DNA of 64,000 nt from Stenotrophomonas sp. 169 (GTDB taxonomy: Bacteria; Pseudomonadota; Gammaproteobacteria; Xanthomonadales; Xanthomonadaceae), in assembly GCF_014621775.1 (NCBI RefSeq), contig NZ_CP061204.1, forward strand, positions 3,368,501 to 3,432,500, in the 5' to 3' direction. Shown one piece after another: positions 44,540 through 56,122 of this stretch (the first letter of the stretch is position 1; the number at the start of each line of letters is the position of its first letter). The translations under genes were made by a program, and so were the position numbers. Below the pieces are notes generated by a model that was not told where the DNA came from, ran no database searches, and saw only the letters and a program-made list of their open reading frames with translations.

Positions 44540-46233
44540 GGGCTGAACTTCTCGCGGGCGCGCTGCAGCGCGCGGTTGTCGGGGTCCAGCTTGGCGGCTT
44601 CATCGAAGTAACGCCTTGCCTCGTCCTGGCGACCCAGCACCCACAGCACTTCACCCAGGTGTGCGGCAATTTCCGCGTCCTTGGCCAAGGCGTAGGCGCG
44701 GCGCAGCTGGACGGCGGCCTCTTCGTTGCGACCCAGGCGATACAGCACCCAGCCATGACTGTCGACGATGGCCGGATTGTCCGGATCGGCGACGCGCGCC
44801 CGGTCGATCAGTTCAAGCGCCTCCTGATAGCGGTGGGTGCGGTCGGCGAGGGTGTAGCCCAGTGCGTTCAGGGCAGCCACGTTTTCGGGCTCGGTGACCA
44901 GCACCTTGCGCAGGTCGGCCTCGGCGCGCGGGATGTCATCGCGACGCTCCCAGGCCAGGGCGCGCGCATACAACAGCGCGTTTTCGTCCGGGTAGGCGGC
45001 CAGCCCGCGGCCCAGCGCGTCCAGCTCACCGGCTTCATCACCCGCACGCAGGCGCAGCTCGGCCTCCAGCAGGTACGCGTCACGTCGGGCCTCTTCAGCC
45101 AGTACGGCATCGGACTGCACCGCGCGCACTTCTTCCAGTGCCTTGGCCTGGTTGCCCAGCAGCCCCTGCGCATTGGCGGCACGCAGGCGTGCCTCGCTCA
45201 ACTCGTCGCCACCCGGCACGCTGTGATACCAGTCAACGGCTTCCTGGTAACGCTTGAGGTACTCGGCGATCTTGCCCAGCAGCAGACGCTGCGCGGGATC
45301 CGGCTTGCTGGCCGCGCGTGACAGCTCGGCATACAGCGCGGCAAGCGCGGTGGCATCCTCCTGCTTGGCCAGCAGCGAGGCACGCATGCCGTAGGTCTGC
45401 GTGTCCTGTGGCCCTGCGGACAGCACCCGTTCGGCGGCCATCGGCTGATTCATCGCGTCGTAGGCGATGGCCACCGCATTGCGCAGGTCCGGGGTGGCGC
45501 GGGCAGCCGGTTCCAGCGCCTGCAGCACACTCATTGCTTCGGCGGTCTTGCCGGCCTGCTGCAGCTGGCTGACGCGCAGCAGCGCCACGCGGGGGTCATC
45601 GGGGAAGCGCCGCACGACCTGATCGACCATGCGCTGGGCCAGGTCCGGTTTTTCCATGCGCATGGCCACCCGCCCGAACTCCTGCCAGACCTCGATCCGG
45701 TTGGGGATCGCATCGGCGGCAACCAGCGCTTCCAGTACCTGCGCCGGCACGGTCGGCTCGCGCCCACCGCCAACCAACGCGGCCAGTGTCAGGCGCCAGC
45801 CTTCGTCGCCCGGCGTGGTCAGCAGCGCCTTGAGTTCGGTCACCGCCTGCTCCGGCCGGTTCTGCCGCATGGCCAACGCCGCCGCGGCGCTGCGCATGGT
45901 CAAGGAGGTCGGCGCGCGCTGCTGCCACAAGGCCAGTGCCTGTCCGGCGCGTGCGTCGTCGTTGGCCAGCATGGCAATGCGGGTGGCCCGTTCGGCCAAC
46001 CCGGCATCGCCCTCGCTGGCCTGCGCGGCCTGCAGGTACTGCGCGGCCGAATCACCCAGCTTGCCTGCCTGCAGGGCGAATTCGCCCACCAGTGCAGGCT
46101 CCAGCGACGGCTCCTGGGCCGCCTCGGCCCGGTCCAGCACACGTGAGGTGGAAGGGGCTGCCAGGGTCGGTCCAGCCATCAGGCTGAGCAGCAGAACACT
46201 GGAGATGCGAATCAATGCGGGCATCGATGGCAT
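44536..46233 (-). CDS. exported tetratricopeptide-repeat protein
   Basis: 565 residues: a signal peptide (MPSMPALIRISSVLLLSLMA, cleavage near TLAAPS) and then many TPR-like helical pairs throughout, ending with clear repeats (NVAALNALGYTLADRTHRYQ; GWVLYRLGRNEEAAVQLRRA). It probably acts as a protein scaffold in the periplasm. The frame continues far upstream on this strand but that part is the complement of hemA, so the ATG preceded by AAGG is chosen. It overlaps lolB by four bases and diverges from hemA with a 54-bp gap. Exact partners unknown. Confidence 0.85.
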   Translation of the reverse strand: MPSMPALIRISSVLLLSLMAGPTLAAPSTSRVLDRAEAAQEPSLEPALVGEFALQAGKLGDSAAQYLQAAQASEGDAGLAERATRIAMLANDDARAGQALALWQQRAPTSLTMRSAAAALAMRQNRPEQAVTELKALLTTPGDEGWRLTLAALVGGGREPTVPAQVLEALVAADAIPNRIEVWQEFGRVAMRMEKPDLAQRMVDQVVRRFPDDPRVALLRVSQLQQAGKTAEAMSVLQALEPAARATPDLRNAVAIAYDAMNQPMAAERVLSAGPQDTQTYGMRASLLAKQEDATALAALYAELSRAASKPDPAQRLLLGKIAEYLKRYQEAVDWYHSVPGGDELSEARLRAANAQGLLGNQAKALEEVRAVQSDAVLAEEARRDAYLLEAELRLRAGDEAGELDALGRGLAAYPDENALLYARALAWERRDDIPRAEADLRKVLVTEPENVAALNALGYTLADRTHRYQEALELIDRARVADPDNPAIVDSHGWVLYRLGRNEEAAVQLRRAYALAKDAEIAAHLGEVLWVLGRQDEARRYFDEAAKLDPDNRALQRAREKFSP

Positions 46234-46287
46234 TGGGGCCTTAAAATGTGTGCCTATGGCCAGCAGCTTATCGCAAGCAACTGAACA

Positions 46288-47571
46288 ATGACCCTGTGGG
46301 TGCTCGGACTGAATCACCAGACCGCACCGGTGGATCTGCGCGAACGCGCAGCCTTCGCCGGTGAGGCGCTGCCGCGCGCGTTGCTTTCCCTGCGCGGCAC
46401 CCCTCAGATCGCCGAAGCCGTGCTGCTGTCCACCTGCAACCGCACCGAGCTGTACGCCGTCGCCGAATCGGAAACCGCGCTGAACCAGTGGCTGCATGAC
46501 CAGGCCGGCGATCTGCAGGGCTATCTGTACCAGCACGCCGACGCGGAGGCCGTACGCCATCTGTTCCGTGTCGCCACCGGGCTCGACTCGATGGTGCTGG
46601 GGGAGCCGCAGATCCTCGGCCAGGTGAAAGAGGCGTGGACCGTGGCGCGCGAGCATGGCCTGCTCGGCCAGCGCCTGGACCGGCTGTTCCAGCAGACCTT
46701 CTCGGTCGCCAAGCGTGCGCGCACCGATACCCAGGTGGGCGCCAACCCGGTGTCTGTGGCATCGGCGGCAGTGCGCCTGGCACAGAACTCGTTCGCCCGG
46801 CTGGACGACTCCACCGTGCTGCTGGTCGGCGCCGGCGAAACCATCGAACTGGCGGCGCGCCACCTCAGTGACGGCAAGGTGCGGCGGCTGCTGATCGCCA
46901 ACCGCACGCTGGCCCATGCGCAGGATCTGGCCACCCGCCACGGCGGTGTCGCGCTGCCGCTGGCCGAACTGGACCGGCACCTGGCCGAGGCCGACATCGT
47001 GTTCTCCGCCACCGCCGCACGTGAGCCGGTGATCCATCGCGCCACCGTGGCGGCTGCGCTGCGCGCGCGCCGGCACAAGCCGATGCTGTTGTTCGACCTG
47101 GCGGTGCCGCGCGATATCGAAGCGTCGGTCGCCACCCTGGACGATGCCTTTCTGTACACCGTCGACGATCTGGAGCGGGCGGTGGAAGACAACCGCCGCG
47201 GCCGTCGTGAAGCCGCTGCGGAGGCCGAGGCGATCATCGACCTGCAGGTGGCCCGCTTCATCGAAACCCAGCAGGCCGGTGCCCACCACGCGCCGCTGAA
47301 GCAGCTGCGGGCCTTCGGCGAAGCCACCCGCGCCGAGTTGCTGGAGCGCGCCCGCCAGCAGCTGGCGCACGGCAAGCCGGCCGACGAAGTGCTGGAATTG
47401 TTGGCGCATGGCCTGACCAACCGCCTGCTGCATCCACCCACGGCGGCGCTGCGCGCTGCTGCGCTGAGCGGTGATGCCGAACTCACCCGCGCTGCCGAGC
47501 GCCTGTTCCCGGCCGTGCCGGGATACCACCACCCGACTGTGAGACCTGATGACGCCGACCCTGCGCCGTAA
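46288..47571 (+). CDS. hemA: glutamyl-tRNA reductase
   Basis: First committed enzyme of tetrapyrrole synthesis by the C5 route: reduces Glu-tRNA(Glu) to glutamate-1-semialdehyde with NADPH. 427 residues. The nucleophilic cysteine is C50 in [10 protein letters not shown]. An NADPH-binding domain begins near residue 180 ([20 protein letters not shown]) and the dimerisation domain follows. Its end overlaps prfA by 23 bp, the classical hemA-prfA linkage. Confidence 0.97.
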   Translation: MTLWVLGLNHQTAPVDLRERAAFAGEALPRALLSLRGTPQIAEAVLLSTCNRTELYAVAESETALNQWLHDQAGDLQGYLYQHADAEAVRHLFRVATGLDSMVLGEPQILGQVKEAWTVAREHGLLGQRLDRLFQQTFSVAKRARTDTQVGANPVSVASAAVRLAQNSFARLDDSTVLLVGAGETIELAARHLSDGKVRRLLIANRTLAHAQDLATRHGGVALPLAELDRHLAEADIVFSATAAREPVIHRATVAAALRARRHKPMLLFDLAVPRDIEASVATLDDAFLYTVDDLERAVEDNRRGRREAAAEAEAIIDLQVARFIETQQAGAHHAPLKQLRAFGEATRAELLERARQQLAHGKPADEVLELLAHGLTNRLLHPPTAALRAAALSGDAELTRAAERLFPAVPGYHHPTVRPDDADPAP

Positions 47572-48634
47572 GCTGGAAGCGCTGGCCGAGCGCCGCGAAG
47601 AACTCGAACGCCTGCTGTCCGATCCTGCGGTGGTCGCCGACAACAAGCGCTTCCGCGATCTTTCCCGCGAGTTCTCCCAGCTGGAGCCGGTCGCACTGGC
47701 CTTGGCCGATGAGAACCGCGCCAAGGCCGATCTCGCGACGGCCCAGGCCATGCGCGCGGATCCGGATCTGCGTGAGCTGGCGGATGAGGAAGTCGACGCC
47801 GCGCAGGCCCGCCTGCTGCAGCTGGAACAGGAACTGGCCCTGCTGCTGGTGCCGCGCGACGTGCGCGACGATGGCAACCTGTTCCTGGAAGTGCGTGCCG
47901 GCACCGGTGGCGACGAAGCGGCGATCTTCGCCGGTGATCTGTTCCGCATGTATGCACGCTACGCCGAGCGCCAAGGCTGGAAGGTCGAGGTGGAATCGGA
48001 CAGTCCCGGCGAGCACGGCGGCTACAAGGAAGTCGTGGCGCGCGTGGTCGGCCGGGGCGCGTTCTCGCGCTTGAAGTTCGAATCGGGCACCCACCGCGTG
48101 CAGCGCGTGCCGGCGACCGAATCGCAGGGCCGCATCCATACCTCGGCAGCGACCGTCGCGATCATTCCCGAGGCCGACGAGATCGACGAGGTGCAGATCA
48201 ATCCCGCCGACCTGCGGGTGGATACGTACCGCTCGTCCGGCGCAGGCGGCCAGCACGTCAACAAGACCGAGTCGGCCATCCGCATCACCCACATGCCGAC
48301 CGGCGTGGTGGTGGAATGCCAGACCGAGCGCAGCCAGCACGCGAACCGGGACAAGGCGATGAAGCGCCTGAAGGCGCAGCTGCTCGACGCCGAGCGATCG
48401 CGCCAGGACGCCGCGCAGGCCGAATCGCGTCGGTTGCAGGTGGGCAGCGGAGACCGCAGCCAGCGCATCCGTACCTACAACTTCCCGCAGGGACGCATCA
48501 CCGACCACCGGGTCGAAGGGCTGACCCTGTATGACCTGCCCAACGTGATGACCGGCGACATGGATGCGTTGCTGCAACGCTTGGCGCAGGAACACCAGGC
48601 CGACGCGCTGGCCCAGTTGTCCGCGACGGTCTGA
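47549..48634 (+). CDS. prfA: peptide chain release factor 1
   Basis: Terminates translation at UAA and UAG. 361 residues. The codon-recognition tripeptide PAT is at 188-190. The GGQ motif that triggers peptide release is at 233-235 ([14 protein letters not shown]), with the glutamine that PrmC methylates. Starts inside the end of hemA. prmC, often next in line, is not here; an OGT-like gene follows instead. Confidence 0.98.
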   Translation: MTPTLRRKLEALAERREELERLLSDPAVVADNKRFRDLSREFSQLEPVALALADENRAKADLATAQAMRADPDLRELADEEVDAAQARLLQLEQELALLLVPRDVRDDGNLFLEVRAGTGGDEAAIFAGDLFRMYARYAERQGWKVEVESDSPGEHGGYKEVVARVVGRGAFSRLKFESGTHRVQRVPATESQGRIHTSAATVAIIPEADEIDEVQINPADLRVDTYRSSGAGGQHVNKTESAIRITHMPTGVVVECQTERSQHANRDKAMKRLKAQLLDAERSRQDAAQAESRRLQVGSGDRSQRIRTYNFPQGRITDHRVEGLTLYDLPNVMTGDMDALLQRLAQEHQADALAQLSATV

Positions 48635-48637
48635 CCG

Positions 48638-50344
48638 ATGCAGGCAGGCAGCCAGCGGCAGCAGTTGCAGCAGGCGGTGCGCCGCCAACCGACCGATTTC
48701 ATCGCCTGGGTGATGCTGGCCGATGCCGAGCTGGAAGCGGGCGACCTGGCGGCTGGCGAGCACGCTGCACGGCACGCCCTGCAGCTGCGTCCGGGTCATC
48801 CCGAAGCGCTGGCACGGCTGGGACGCGTGGCGTGGATGGCCGGCGCCCATGCCGATGCCGCGCGCCTGCTGGGCGAAGCCTCGGCCCGTGCGCCGCAGCA
48901 CCCCGGTATTGCCCTGTGGCTCGGCCACGCCCTTGAAGATGCGGACGATGCCGAAGGCGCTGCCGCCGCGTATCGCCGCGCCCACGCCCTGCAACCGGAC
49001 GAACCGTACATCGCCGCGCAGCGGCTGGCCTGGCAGCGCCGCCTGTGTGACTGGCAGGACCTCGACGTGTTGTCGCGCCAGGTGCGCGAGGCGGTGGCGC
49101 GCGGGCACGGCGCGGTCGAACCCTTTGCCTTCCTCAGCGAAGACGCCAGCGCGACCGAGCAGTTGGCCTGCGCGCGCCTGCGCGCGGCGCATGTCGGCGC
49201 TGCCGTGCGACCGATGGCGCCGGCTGTGCCGAGGCGGCAGGGCCCGTTGCAGGTAGGCTTTCTGTCCAATGGGTTCGGTGCGCACCCGACCGGCCTGCTG
49301 ACGGTGGCGCTGTTCGAGCAGTTGCGCGTCGATCCGTCGCTGCAGGTGCATCTGTTCGCCCTCAACCGCGACGATGGCAGCCCGATCCGTCGTCGCCTGG
49401 CGACGGCGAGTGAACTGCACGACGTTGCGGGCATGCGCCATGCCGATATCGCCGCGCGCATCCGGGCAGCGGGCATCGACATGCTGTTCGACCTGCGCGG
49501 CTGGGGCGGCGGCGGCACGCCGGAAGTGCTGGCGATGCGCCCTGCGCCCCTGCAGGTGAACTGGCTGGCGTTCCCGGGCACCTCCGGCGCCCCCTGGATG
49601 GACGTGGTGCTGGCCGACGAGTTCGTGCTGCCAGCGACGATGGAAGCCGACTTCAGCGAGCGCGTGCTGCGCCTGCCACGGGCGTTCCAGCCATCGGACA
49701 CGACCCGCGCGCTGGCGCCGCCGCCCTCGCGAAGTGCGTGTGGCCTGCCGTCGGACGGCGTGGTGTTCTGCTGTTTCAACAACAGTTACAAGCTCAATCC
49801 ACGCAGCATGGCGCGTGCCTTCCGCATACTGCATGCGGTGCCGGGCAGCGTGTTGTGGCTGCTGTCCGGGCCCGGCAACGCCGACGCGCGGCTGCGTGCG
49901 GCAGCCCATGCGCAGGGCCTGGATCCGGCGCGCCTGGTGTTCATGCCGAAGCTGCCGCACGCGCAGTACCTGGCCCGATTCGCACTGGCCGACCTGTTCC
50001 TGGACACCCACCCGTACAACGCGCACACCACCGCCTCCGATGCGCTGTGGGCGGGTTGCCCGGTACTTACCTGCCCCGGTGATACGTTCGCCGCACGCGT
50101 GGCCGGCAGCCTCAATCACCACCTTGGACTGCCCGGCATGAATGTGGCGGACGATGATGCCTTCATCCGCGTGGCAAGCCACCTGGGCAACGATCCCATG
50201 GCCTTGGCCGCGGTGCGCGCGGAACTTGCAGCCGCCCGTGCGTCCAGCGGCCTGTTCGACATGGCCGGGTTCGCCACGGACTTCGCAATCCTCATCCGCG
50301 GGCTCGCCACCGAACACGGCTGGCAGGGTCCGCACGCGGCCTGA
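48638..50344 (+). CDS. TPR/O-GlcNAc-transferase-like glycosyltransferase (GT41)
   Basis: 568 residues, matching in length the Xanthomonas OGT-like protein used as a structural model of human OGT (from memory). The order is an N-terminal TPR region (about 10-140), then two Rossmann-type catalytic lobes. H216 in GFGAHPTGLL aligns with the conserved active-site histidine of GT41. K385 in FNNSYKLNPR aligns with the UDP-binding lysine. HPYNAHTTASDALWAGCPVL is the C-terminal nucleotide-sugar motif. Physiological substrate is unknown. It begins 4 bp after the prfA stop, so it is probably cotranscribed with hemA-prfA. Confidence 0.88.
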   Translation: MQAGSQRQQLQQAVRRQPTDFIAWVMLADAELEAGDLAAGEHAARHALQLRPGHPEALARLGRVAWMAGAHADAARLLGEASARAPQHPGIALWLGHALEDADDAEGAAAAYRRAHALQPDEPYIAAQRLAWQRRLCDWQDLDVLSRQVREAVARGHGAVEPFAFLSEDASATEQLACARLRAAHVGAAVRPMAPAVPRRQGPLQVGFLSNGFGAHPTGLLTVALFEQLRVDPSLQVHLFALNRDDGSPIRRRLATASELHDVAGMRHADIAARIRAAGIDMLFDLRGWGGGGTPEVLAMRPAPLQVNWLAFPGTSGAPWMDVVLADEFVLPATMEADFSERVLRLPRAFQPSDTTRALAPPPSRSACGLPSDGVVFCCFNNSYKLNPRSMARAFRILHAVPGSVLWLLSGPGNADARLRAAAHAQGLDPARLVFMPKLPHAQYLARFALADLFLDTHPYNAHTTASDALWAGCPVLTCPGDTFAARVAGSLNHHLGLPGMNVADDDAFIRVASHLGNDPMALAAVRAELAAARASSGLFDMAGFATDFAILIRGLATEHGWQGPHAA

Positions 50345-50391
50345 ACCGGCACGCGCGCAGAATGCGGGTTCCCTCTACTGCGGAGCCGCCG

Positions 50392-51165
50392 ATGGGCAAG
50401 CTCAAGCGCAAGGCGTACAACGCCCTGCTGGAACCGATGCAACTGGAACTGGCGACGATGGCCCGCTGGGTCCAGGTGACCGGGCAGCGCGTCCTGGTGC
50501 TGTTCGAAGGCCGCGATACCGCGGGCAAGGGCGGGGCCATCCAGGCGATCAGCGAACACCTCAACCCGCGCCAGTGCCGGGTCGTTGCCTTGCCGAAGCC
50601 AACCGACCGCGAAGCCACGCAGTGGTATTTCCAGCGCTACACCAGCCATCTGCCTGCGGCGGGTGAGATCGTGCTGATGGACCGCAGCTGGTACAACCGC
50701 GCTGGCGTCGAGCACGTGATGGGCTACTGCAGCGACGCGCAATACCGGCAGTTCCTGCAACAGGCACCGGTGTTCGAACAACTGCTGGTGGACGATGGCA
50801 TCGTACTGTTCAAGTACTGGCTGGCCGTCGACCAGGCACAGCAGGAGGAGCGCTTCGCCGAGCGTCACCTCGACCCCCTGAAGGGCTGGAAACTGTCGCC
50901 GGTGGACCTGCAGTCACGCGACAAGTACGAGGCCTACACCAAAGCCCGTGAGGCCATGCTGCAGGCCACCCATCGCACACACGCGCCCTGGACACTGGTG
51001 GATTTCAACGACCAGCGCGCGGGTCGGCTGACCCTGGTGCGCGACCTGCTGGACCGCCTGCCCGATACCCACCTCGATGAGGCCCTGCCCGACCTGCCAG
51101 CCTTGCACGGCAAACTGCATCGCGAGCACTACGGCGAGTTGAAGCCGATCCCGCCGGTGGTCTGA
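50392..51165 (+). CDS. ppk2: polyphosphate kinase 2 family protein
   Basis: Transfers phosphate between polyphosphate and nucleotides; class I enzymes favour ADP/GDP. 257 residues from MGKLKRKAYNALLEPMQLEL. Walker A is FEGRDTAGKGG (38-48), Walker B is VLMDRSWYNRAGVE (94-107), and the lid region includes KYWLAVDQAQQEERF. A longer in-frame start ten codons upstream is less likely. It is 47 bp downstream of the OGT gene and ends at a convergent terminator. Exact nucleotide preference cannot be read from sequence alone. Confidence 0.9.
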   Translation: MGKLKRKAYNALLEPMQLELATMARWVQVTGQRVLVLFEGRDTAGKGGAIQAISEHLNPRQCRVVALPKPTDREATQWYFQRYTSHLPAAGEIVLMDRSWYNRAGVEHVMGYCSDAQYRQFLQQAPVFEQLLVDDGIVLFKYWLAVDQAQQEERFAERHLDPLKGWKLSPVDLQSRDKYEAYTKAREAMLQATHRTHAPWTLVDFNDQRAGRLTLVRDLLDRLPDTHLDEALPDLPALHGKLHREHYGELKPIPPVV

Positions 51166-51175
51166 ACCGCGATGC

Positions 51176-51208
51176 GGTCAGGGCCCTTCCGCGTGAAGGG
51201 ACCTGACC
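51176..51208. terminator. bidirectional terminator between ppk2 and the TlpA-like gene
   Basis: A 14-bp stem with one mismatch and a 5-nt loop (GGTCAGG...CCTGACC) separates two convergent genes. The U tract is weak on both sides. Confidence 0.6.
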
Positions 51209-51224
51209 CCGGGCGTCCCGGACG

Positions 51225-51817
51225 TCAGGACTTGCCGGCGATGCGCGCTTCGATGTCCGCGGCGGTGACCGGGCCCACGAAGGAGTGCGCCAGCTTGCCC
51301 TGCGGATCGATCAGGTGGGTCAGCGGCAGGCCACGCGGCGTGGCGAAATCGGCCGGCGGGGCGTACGGATCGACAATGGCGATCGGATAGGTCACCGGTC
51401 GTGTCTTCAGGAAGGCCTGCATATCGGCCGGCTCGATCTCTTCGTACGCCAGGCCCACGACCTCGATCTGGCTGCGCATCGCATGCAGCGCGGACAGCTC
51501 CGGCATTTCCTTGCGGCAAGGCGCGCACCAGGTCGCCCAGAAGTTGACGACCACCCACTTGCCGCGGTGCGCGGCCAGGTCATAGTCCGCTCCGTCGATG
51601 GTCTTTACCTTCAACGTGGGGAACTCGGCGGTGACCCGTTCGGCTGGCGCAGCCCCGTCCCCTTCACCCAGCGCCGCGTCCGGATCGGGCGGCGTCGCGG
51701 GTGTTTCCTGCGCGGTCGGCGCAGACGCGGCAGGCGCTGCATCGGATGCCGGCTCGGCGGCGGGCTTGCAAGCGCCCAGCAGCAGCGCGGCGCAGGCCAC
51801 GACCAGTACGTTTACTT

Positions 51818-51821
<4 letters not shown>
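51225..51821 (-). CDS. TlpA-like thioredoxin-fold lipoprotein
   Basis: Membrane-anchored thiol-disulfide protein of the cell envelope. 198 residues: a lipoprotein signal with lipobox LLGAC (C18), then a low-complexity Ala/Pro/Thr linker (20-60). A thioredoxin-like domain with active-site W98-C-A-P-C102 (NFWATWCAPCRKEM) follows. The cis-proline region is GLPLTHLID. Likely a reductant for periplasmic proteins; the partner is unknown. Its ATG overlaps the stop of the YihY-like gene by four bases. Confidence 0.87.
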
Positions 51822-53756
<1,935 letters not shown>

Positions 53757-53757
<1 letters not shown>

Positions 53758-54098
53758 TGGGCGCCTCGATGGCCCGCATCGTCCTGCTGCTGGCGCTGAT
53801 GGGCCTGGCCGCCCTGTATGCCAGCTGGTTCATCAACGACCGCCATTGGCTGGCGGCGCAATTGGTGTTCACCGCCCCGCCGCTGGCATTGGCCATCGCC
53901 CTGCGCCTGGGGTGGCGCAAGGCCGGCTTCTGGTCGTCCGTACTCGCCCTAGGCTGGTTCAGCCATGGGGTGATGAGTGCCTGGAGCCACCCCGAAATCC
54001 GGGTGCTGGCGCTGGTCGCGATCCTGCTTTCACTGCTGGTCATCTTCGCCGCCAGCCTGCCGGGGCTGCGTGCCCGGTTCAGTCGGCGTCGTCCCTGA
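53757..54098 (+). CDS. DUF2069 membrane protein
   Basis: 113 residues with four hydrophobic segments and almost no soluble part (AALYASWFINDRHWLAAQLV; KAGFWSSVLALGWFSHGVMS). It matches DUF2069 small membrane proteins, whose function is unknown. The TGATG junction with wrbA suggests coupled translation. Confidence 0.8.
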
Positions 54099-54171
54099 CG
54101 CGCCCCTTCGCGCCCGGTATCATCCTGTTTCCTGTTCCCGCACTGCCGTTCCAGGCGCCGAAGACCTACCC

Positions 54172-54660
54172 ATGATGGAAGACCTCCTGATCGTCACCAC
54201 CGGTGGCACGATCGACAAGATCTATTTCGATGACAAGTCGGATTACCAGATCGGCGATCCGCAGATCGGCATGATCCTGCGCGAGCTGGGCGTGACGTTC
54301 CGCTTCAATGTCATCCCGATCCTGCGCAAGGACTCGCTGCACATCAGCGACGACGACCGCGAGCTGATCCGCGCGACCATCGCCGCGCAGCCTACCCGGC
54401 ACGTGCTGGTCACCCACGGCACCGATTCCATGGTGGCCACCGGCAAGGTGCTGGCCACCATTGCGGACAAGACCATCGTGATGACCGGTGCACTGAGCCC
54501 GGCCCGCTTCCGCGGGTCGGACGCAGAGTTCAACATCGGTTGCGCGATCGGCGCGGTGCAGTCCATGCCCCATGGCGTCTACATCGCGATGAACGGCCGC
54601 ATCTGGGATCCGCAGAGCGTGCGCAAGAACGTGGCGGAAAACCGCTTCGAAGCGGCCTGA
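54172..54660 (+). CDS. one-domain asparaginase-like protein
   Basis: 162 residues matching only the N-terminal catalytic domain of L-asparaginases, which are normally about 330 residues. The catalytic residues are all present: T13 in TTGGTID, T84-D85 in THGTDSM, and K152 in the segment IAMNGRIWDPQSVRKN, which aligns with the lysine of E. coli AnsB. The protein stops just after it, so the C-terminal domain that completes the dimer active site is missing. No remnant of that domain follows before the next genes. It could be a stand-alone enzyme, a glutamyl/aspartyl hydrolase of other specificity, or a binding protein. Confidence 0.82.
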   Translation: MMEDLLIVTTGGTIDKIYFDDKSDYQIGDPQIGMILRELGVTFRFNVIPILRKDSLHISDDDRELIRATIAAQPTRHVLVTHGTDSMVATGKVLATIADKTIVMTGALSPARFRGSDAEFNIGCAIGAVQSMPHGVYIAMNGRIWDPQSVRKNVAENRFEAA

Positions 54661-54682
54661 GATTTTCCTGGAGAGGCACGGC

Positions 54683-54705
54683 GGTGACGGATCGCGTCCG
54701 TCACC
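54683..54705. terminator. terminator between the asparaginase-like gene and subtilase 1
   Basis: GGTGACGGA and TCCGTCACC form a 9-bp perfect stem with a 5-nt loop in the 85-bp space between convergent genes. The plus-strand tail is CCCTCATC. Confidence 0.6.
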
Positions 54706-54745
54706 CCCTCATCAACCGCTACAGCCCACCGCAACGCTTCAGCGG

Positions 54746-56122
54746 CTAGCGGGTAGCGGCTTCCAGTGCGCTGTCTACTGCACCCTTCGCGTTGGCGATA
54801 CCGGCACCGCAGCCTTGACTGCAGGCTCCCGGCAGCGGCCGTGCCGTCGTCTTGAGAATGCCAACGACTTGGTCAGGGGTAAGCTTGCCATCAGCCGCCG
54901 ATTGCATCAGCGCCACCACACCGGCAACGTGCGGAGCTGCCATCGAGGTGCCGTTGTAGACCGCGTAGCCCGGCCCCTCCGGTGTCGTGGTGCCGGTATT
55001 GAGCGTGGAGAGGATGCCCTCCCCGGGCGCCGCCAAGGTGATCCCCGCGCCATAGTTGGAGAAACTGGCCCGCGCACCGCGCGAGGTCGTGGCCGCTACC
55101 GCTACCACGCCGCGGCAGCTGGCCGGCGTGAACCGTGATACATCCGCATTGCTGTTTCCTGCCGCTACAACGACGGTTGCCCCGTTCCGGATCGCGGCGT
55201 CCACGGCAGCCTGCGAAGCACGATCGCAGGCCCCCTGCCCGCCCAGCGAAAGGTTCAACACCTTGGCGGGGTTTGCATTGCGCGGAACGCCTTCGACGCT
55301 ACCCCCTGCGGCCCAGACCATGCCATCGGCGATGTCGGACCAGTAGCCGCCTCCCTTGCCGAGGACGCGGACATGCACCAGCTTGGCATTGAAGGCCGTT
55401 CCGGCCACGCCTTGCCCGTTGTTGGTGGCTGCAGCAACGGTGCCAGCGACATGGGTTCCATGCCAGCTGGACGGCGAGCCCCACTGACTGTCGCCGACGT
55501 CATCCGGGTTGTCGTCGCGGCCATTGCCGTCGCCTGCCATGCTCGCACTGCTAATGAAGTCGTATCCGGGGAGCGTATTGGCGTCCAGCTCCGGATGTCG
55601 GGTGCGTCCGGTATCGATGATCGCCACCACCTGCCCGGCGCCGGTCGCCTTGTCCCAGGCCTGCCGCACGTTGAGTGATGCGTTGCTGCTGGAAAACCCC
55701 CATTGCTCGTTCAGACGCGTGTCGTTGGGATCCAGCGCGGGCTGCAGGATGCGGTCCACCTGCACATGGTCCACGTCAGGATCACGGGCCATCGCCGCCA
55801 TCCATGCGCCGGCCTCGGCACGATCCAGCGCCCGCTCGGCACGCACCACCATGGGCCCGGCGGCCATCTGCCGCAGCACCCTCATGTCGCCGGTTCCCAA
55901 GCGCAGCCGCGATCCGGCACGGCCCAGTGCCGCCTGCATCGTGCTTTCACTGTGCTGCAGTGAACGTCCTCCGCGCAGGTGGACGATGAACTGCTGTTGA
56001 GGCTCCGGCTGCTCCAGGCCGCTTGTATCCACATCGCCAGCAACGGCCGATGCGCTGCACGCAGCCGCCAGCAGGCTGGAGATGACAAGGGACAGCACCG
56101 TTTTCTTGGAAGGTAGTTTCAT
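54746..56122 (-). CDS. secreted subtilisin-like serine protease 1 (S8 family)
   Basis: 458 residues: signal peptide (SALP-type cleavage after SAVA, about residue 28), an inhibitor-like propeptide (about 40-130) and an S8 catalytic domain. The triad is D170 (AIIDTG), H221 (SSWHGTHVAGT) and S393 (YNGTSMAAPHVAG); the oxyanion asparagine is in VAAGNSN. It ends right after the catalytic domain, without the C-terminal PPC domain of its neighbour. It is about two thirds identical by eye to the protease upstream and clearly a paralogue. Start chosen by a GGA sequence 8 bp before; an ATG two codons earlier is also possible. Confidence 0.92.
   Translation of the reverse strand: MKLPSKKTVLSLVISSLLAAACSASAVAGDVDTSGLEQPEPQQQFIVHLRGGRSLQHSESTMQAALGRAGSRLRLGTGDMRVLRQMAAGPMVVRAERALDRAEAGAWMAAMARDPDVDHVQVDRILQPALDPNDTRLNEQWGFSSSNASLNVRQAWDKATGAGQVVAIIDTGRTRHPELDANTLPGYDFISSASMAGDGNGRDDNPDDVGDSQWGSPSSWHGTHVAGTVAAATNNGQGVAGTAFNAKLVHVRVLGKGGGYWSDIADGMVWAAGGSVEGVPRNANPAKVLNLSLGGQGACDRASQAAVDAAIRNGATVVVAAGNSNADVSRFTPASCRGVVAVAATTSRGARASFSNYGAGITLAAPGEGILSTLNTGTTTPEGPGYAVYNGTSMAAPHVAGVVALMQSAADGKLTPDQVVGILKTTARPLPGACSQGCGAGIANAKGAVDSALEAATR

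Noticed and set aside
46234..47949. Upstream extension of the TPR protein across hemA
   Set aside because: The extension is the complement of hemA; a signal peptide and ribosome-binding site mark the start at 46233.
47483..50335. A 950-codon minus-strand frame opposite prfA and the OGT gene
   Set aside because: Both plus-strand genes carry intact catalytic motifs; the opposite frame is Gly/Arg/His-rich without homology.
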